A stretch of 64,000 nt of DNA from Pseudomonadota bacterium (GTDB lineage: Bacteria; Pseudomonadota; Gammaproteobacteria; Burkholderiales; Rhodocyclaceae): the NCBI GenBank assembly GCA_018261905.1, contig JAGTRU010000003.1, positions 1 through 64,000 of the forward strand. Direction: 5' to 3'. The notes under the pieces are model-generated. The model was not told the origin of the DNA. It searched no databases and was given only the letters and a program-made list of their open reading frames with translations. A program made the position numbers and the translations under genes. This document shows, piece after piece, positions 61,823 through 64,000 of this stretch; positions within the stretch are counted from its first letter, which is position 1, and every line of letters begins with the position of its first letter.

Positions 61823-62802
61823 ACTGCCTTGATGCCCAGACGGGCAAACAGCGCGTCGTCGCGATCGACATCCGGATTGCCGGTAGTCAGCAGGAAATCG
61901 CCGTAGAACATCGAATTGGCGCCGGCCAGGAAGCACAGCGCCTGCAACTCGTCGCTCATTTCCTGGCGCCCGGCCGACAGGCGAACCCAGGATTTCGGCA
62001 TGGTGATGCGGGCGGCCGCGATGGTGCGCACGAACTCGAAGGGGTCAAGGCGCGGATTGTCGGCCAGCGGCGTCCCAGGAATCGGTACGAGATTGTTGAT
62101 CGGCACGGATTCCGGCGGCTGCGGCAGGTTGGCGAGCTGGACGATGAGCGCGGCGCGGTTCTTGCGCGACTCGCCCATGCCGACGATGCCGCCCGAGCAG
62201 ACATTGATGCCGGCATCGCGCACCTGGTCGAGCGTATCGAGACGATCTTCCTGGGTATGCGTCTTGATGACCTGACCGTAGAATTCCTTGTCGGTATCGA
62301 GATTGTGGTTGTAGTAGTCGAGGCCCGCTTCCTTCAGCTTCTCAGCCTGGCCTTGTTGCAACATGCCGAGCGTAACGCAAGTCTGCATACCGAGCGCCTT
62401 GACTTCGCGCACCATGTCGAGCACGCGCTCGAGATCGTTATCCTTCGGCCCCTTCCAGGCGGCGCCCATGCAGAAGCGCGAAGCGCCCTTGTCCTTGGCG
62501 GCCTGGGCCGCGGCCACCACCTGGTCGAGCGGCATCAGGCGCTCGCGCTCGGTATCGGTATCGTAGCGGGCCGACTGCGAGCAGTAGCCGCAATCCTCAG
62601 AACAACCGCCGGTTTTGACCGAGAGCAGGGTCGAACGCTGCACGGCGTTCGGATCGAAATTTGCGCGATGCACGCCTTGCGCCCGCCAGACCAGATCCAT
62701 CAGCGGCATTTCATACAGGGCGAGCACTTCGGCGAGAGTCCAGGCGGCACCGGAGGCGGCCTGCGGAAGGGAAGAAACGGCAGAGAGCGAGCTTGCTTGC
62801 AT
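61819..62802 (-). CDS. bioB: biotin synthase
   Basis: Radical-SAM biotin synthase, 327 aa, inserts sulfur into dethiobiotin. SAM cluster C67-SED-C71-GY-C74, followed by blocks [39 protein letters not shown] and a C-terminal [22 protein letters not shown] that holds the second cluster's Arg/Cys environment. ATG at 62802 preferred. Divergent from comF; the 77-bp gap is AT-rich for this genome and should contain the bio promoter. Confidence 0.96.
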   Translation of the reverse strand: MQASSLSAVSSLPQAASGAAWTLAEVLALYEMPLMDLVWRAQGVHRANFDPNAVQRSTLLSVKTGGCSEDCGYCSQSARYDTDTERERLMPLDQVVAAAQAAKDKGASRFCMGAAWKGPKDNDLERVLDMVREVKALGMQTCVTLGMLQQGQAEKLKEAGLDYYNHNLDTDKEFYGQVIKTHTQEDRLDTLDQVRDAGINVCSGGIVGMGESRKNRAALIVQLANLPQPPESVPINNLVPIPGTPLADNPRLDPFEFVRTIAAARITMPKSWVRLSAGRQEMSDELQALCFLAGANSMFYGDFLLTTGNPDVDRDDALFARLGIKAV

Positions 62803-62879
62803 GAATGGCCTTGCTGAAAAAATTCGTTGAAAATGCAACTACGAGCGCTACGATAATTCTGAATTACCGAAAGCCCAAG

Positions 62880-63596
62880 GTGACAATTTTACCCCAGCCC
62901 CATCCGCTGCGACAGTTCGGGCAGCAACTGACCGATCTGCTGCTGCCCGGCAGTTGCCTGCTCTGTGGCGCCGACAGCGGCAGGGCGCCGTTCTGCCCGG
63001 CCTGCGCCGCCGACCTCCCGCCCCTGCCGGCGGCGCGCTGCCCACAATGCGGCGAACCCAGCACGCAGGGCGAGCGCTGCGGCAGTTGCCTTAAGGAACC
63101 GCCCCACTTTGCCGGCACGCTGGCGCTTTTCCGCTACGATTTTCCGGCCGACCGCATCATTCACGCCTTGAAATATGGCCACCAACTGGCCGTTGCCGAC
63201 TGGCTCGGCGAGCTATTGGCGGCGCGGCTAGGCGGCCGGCAATTCGACCTGGTCGTGCCCTTGCCGCTCCACCCTGACCGTTTGCGCGAACGCGGCTTCA
63301 ATCAGGCCGTCGAAATCGCCCGAGCGCTCATTCGAGCATCCAAGCAAAAACTGGCGGTGGATTGTCTGTTCCGAATTCGCGCCACGCCGCCGCAAGCCGC
63401 ACTGGCCTTGAAAGACAGGGTGCGCAATGTCCGCCAGGCTTTTGAATGCCGCCGGGAGATCAGCGGCCAGCACATCCTGCTGATCGACGACGTGATGACC
63501 AGCGGCGCCACACTGAACGAAGCAACCCGCATTCTCATGCTGCACGGCGCCCGCCGGGTCGACGTGGCGGTGGCGGCGCGGGCCTTGAAACATTAG
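62880..63596 (+). CDS. comF: ComF-family phosphoribosyltransferase-like protein
   Basis: ComF/GntX protein, about 238 aa. N-terminal double zinc ribbon (CLLCGADSGRAPFCPAC, then CPQCGEPSTQGERCGSC) and a PRTase domain ending with ILLIDDVMTSGATLNEATRIL. In competent bacteria ComF helps DNA transport; in others its role is unclear. The start is uncertain: GTG 62880 gives TILPQPHPLRQFG; ATG 62805 would add 25 AT-rich codons. No trmL coupling is seen but trmL follows on the same strand. Confidence 0.86.
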   Translation: MTILPQPHPLRQFGQQLTDLLLPGSCLLCGADSGRAPFCPACAADLPPLPAARCPQCGEPSTQGERCGSCLKEPPHFAGTLALFRYDFPADRIIHALKYGHQLAVADWLGELLAARLGGRQFDLVVPLPLHPDRLRERGFNQAVEIARALIRASKQKLAVDCLFRIRATPPQAALALKDRVRNVRQAFECRREISGQHILLIDDVMTSGATLNEATRILMLHGARRVDVAVAARALKH

Positions 63597-63650
63597 GCGA
63601 CACTTTCGTGTTTTAATCCGCAGCCCTGTCCCGCCCTCGAAATCTACCCA

Positions 63651-64000
63651 GTGATCGCCGTCGTCCTCTACCAGCCGGAAATTCCGCCCAATACCGGCAA
63701 CATCATTCGTCTGTGCGCCAACACCGGCGCCGAACTGCATCTGGTCGAACCCCTGGGGTTTGACATCACCGACAAGGGCTTGCGCCGGGCTGGCCTCGAT
63801 TATCACGAATACGCCCGCGTATCCCGGCACGCCGACTGGGCGGCCTGCAAAGCCGCCCTGGCCGGCCGGCGCCTGCTGGCGATGACCACCAAGGGACAGG
63901 CCAGCCCCTATTCACTGAGCTTGCAAAGCGACGATGTCTTTGTCTTCGGCCGGGAAACCAGCGGCCTGCCGCCGGATGTGCTCGCCGAGTTTCCCCCGGA
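63651..64000 (+). CDS. trmL: tRNA (cytidine(34)-2'-O)-methyltransferase, 5' part
   Basis: SPOUT-family TrmL (YibK/CspR), 116 codons visible before the window ends. It begins at GTG with IAVVLYQPEIPPNTGNIIRLCANTGAELHLVEPLGFD, followed by RRAGLDYHEYARV and the trefoil-knot block VFVFGRETSGLPPDVL. It methylates the wobble ribose in leucine tRNAs. The GTG is chosen because it gives the conserved family start. Confidence 0.93.
   Translation, partial: MIAVVLYQPEIPPNTGNIIRLCANTGAELHLVEPLGFDITDKGLRRAGLDYHEYARVSRHADWAACKAALAGRRLLAMTTKGQASPYSLSLQSDDVFVFGRETSGLPPDVLAEFPP

Overview
The window looks like a chromosomal segment of a GC-rich betaproteobacterium. The gene orders (rpmA-obgE-proB; mraZ through ftsZ-lpxC; dciA/M23/secA; rpe-gph-trpE), the porins ending in Phe, HU, MsrQ and cytochrome c4 fit Rhodocyclales (Azonexus/Dechloromonas-like). 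That placement is inference from gene content; no rRNA gene is present. No prophage, transposase, CRISPR array, tRNA or rRNA gene was recognised.

Layout: 1-2.6 kb holds the end of rpmA, then obgE and proB. A porin (2.7-3.8 kb, minus) follows, then trpC-trpD-trpG (4.0-6.4 kb, minus). From 6.5 to 20.2 kb a block of other genes separates trpG from trpE: two glycosyltransferases, periplasmic asparaginase ansB, a second porin, a TPR/GT9-like protein, a DctBD/AauSR-type two-component pair and a gltIJKL-type transporter. trpE, gph and rpe (20.3-23.3 kb, minus) complete the split set. Next come apaG, gspA/gspB, a methyltransferase, an AI-2E-family permease, argJ, secA, an M23 peptidase and dciA. From 33.5 to 51.1 kb runs the cell-wall and division cluster, minus strand, in transcription order mraZ-rsmH-ftsL-ftsI-murE-murF-mraY-murD-ftsW-(small ORF)-murG-murC-ddl-ftsQ-ftsA-ftsZ-lpxC. 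The rest holds dsbC, a ubiH-like gene, a low-complexity protein, HU, ahpC-ahpF, hemB, engB, cytochrome c4, a CBS protein, msrQ, bioC/bioB, comF and the start of trmL.

How the genes work together: the 9-20 kb block reads as a cross-envelope route for acidic amino acids and their amides. A porin admits Asn/Gln, AnsB deamidates them in the periplasm, GltIJKL imports Asp/Glu, and the sensor/sigma-54 activator pair controls it. Both ansB and gltI carry a -24/-12 promoter, and each has two dyads at identical distances (83 and 115 bp) upstream, which suggests one regulator acting on both.

Notable items too short for ordinary gene calling: an 18-residue leader peptide with four Trp codons, its ATG overlapping the gph stop, ahead of trpE; a 42-codon ORF joined by ATGA overlaps to both ftsW and murG; three TTAGTC-type palindromic repeats between genes, one of which supplies the rpe stop and the gph start; two copies of a second repeat family (GAACCGCAGA-type); an OxyR-like four-part site before ahpC; and a promoter with MraZ-like direct repeats before mraZ.
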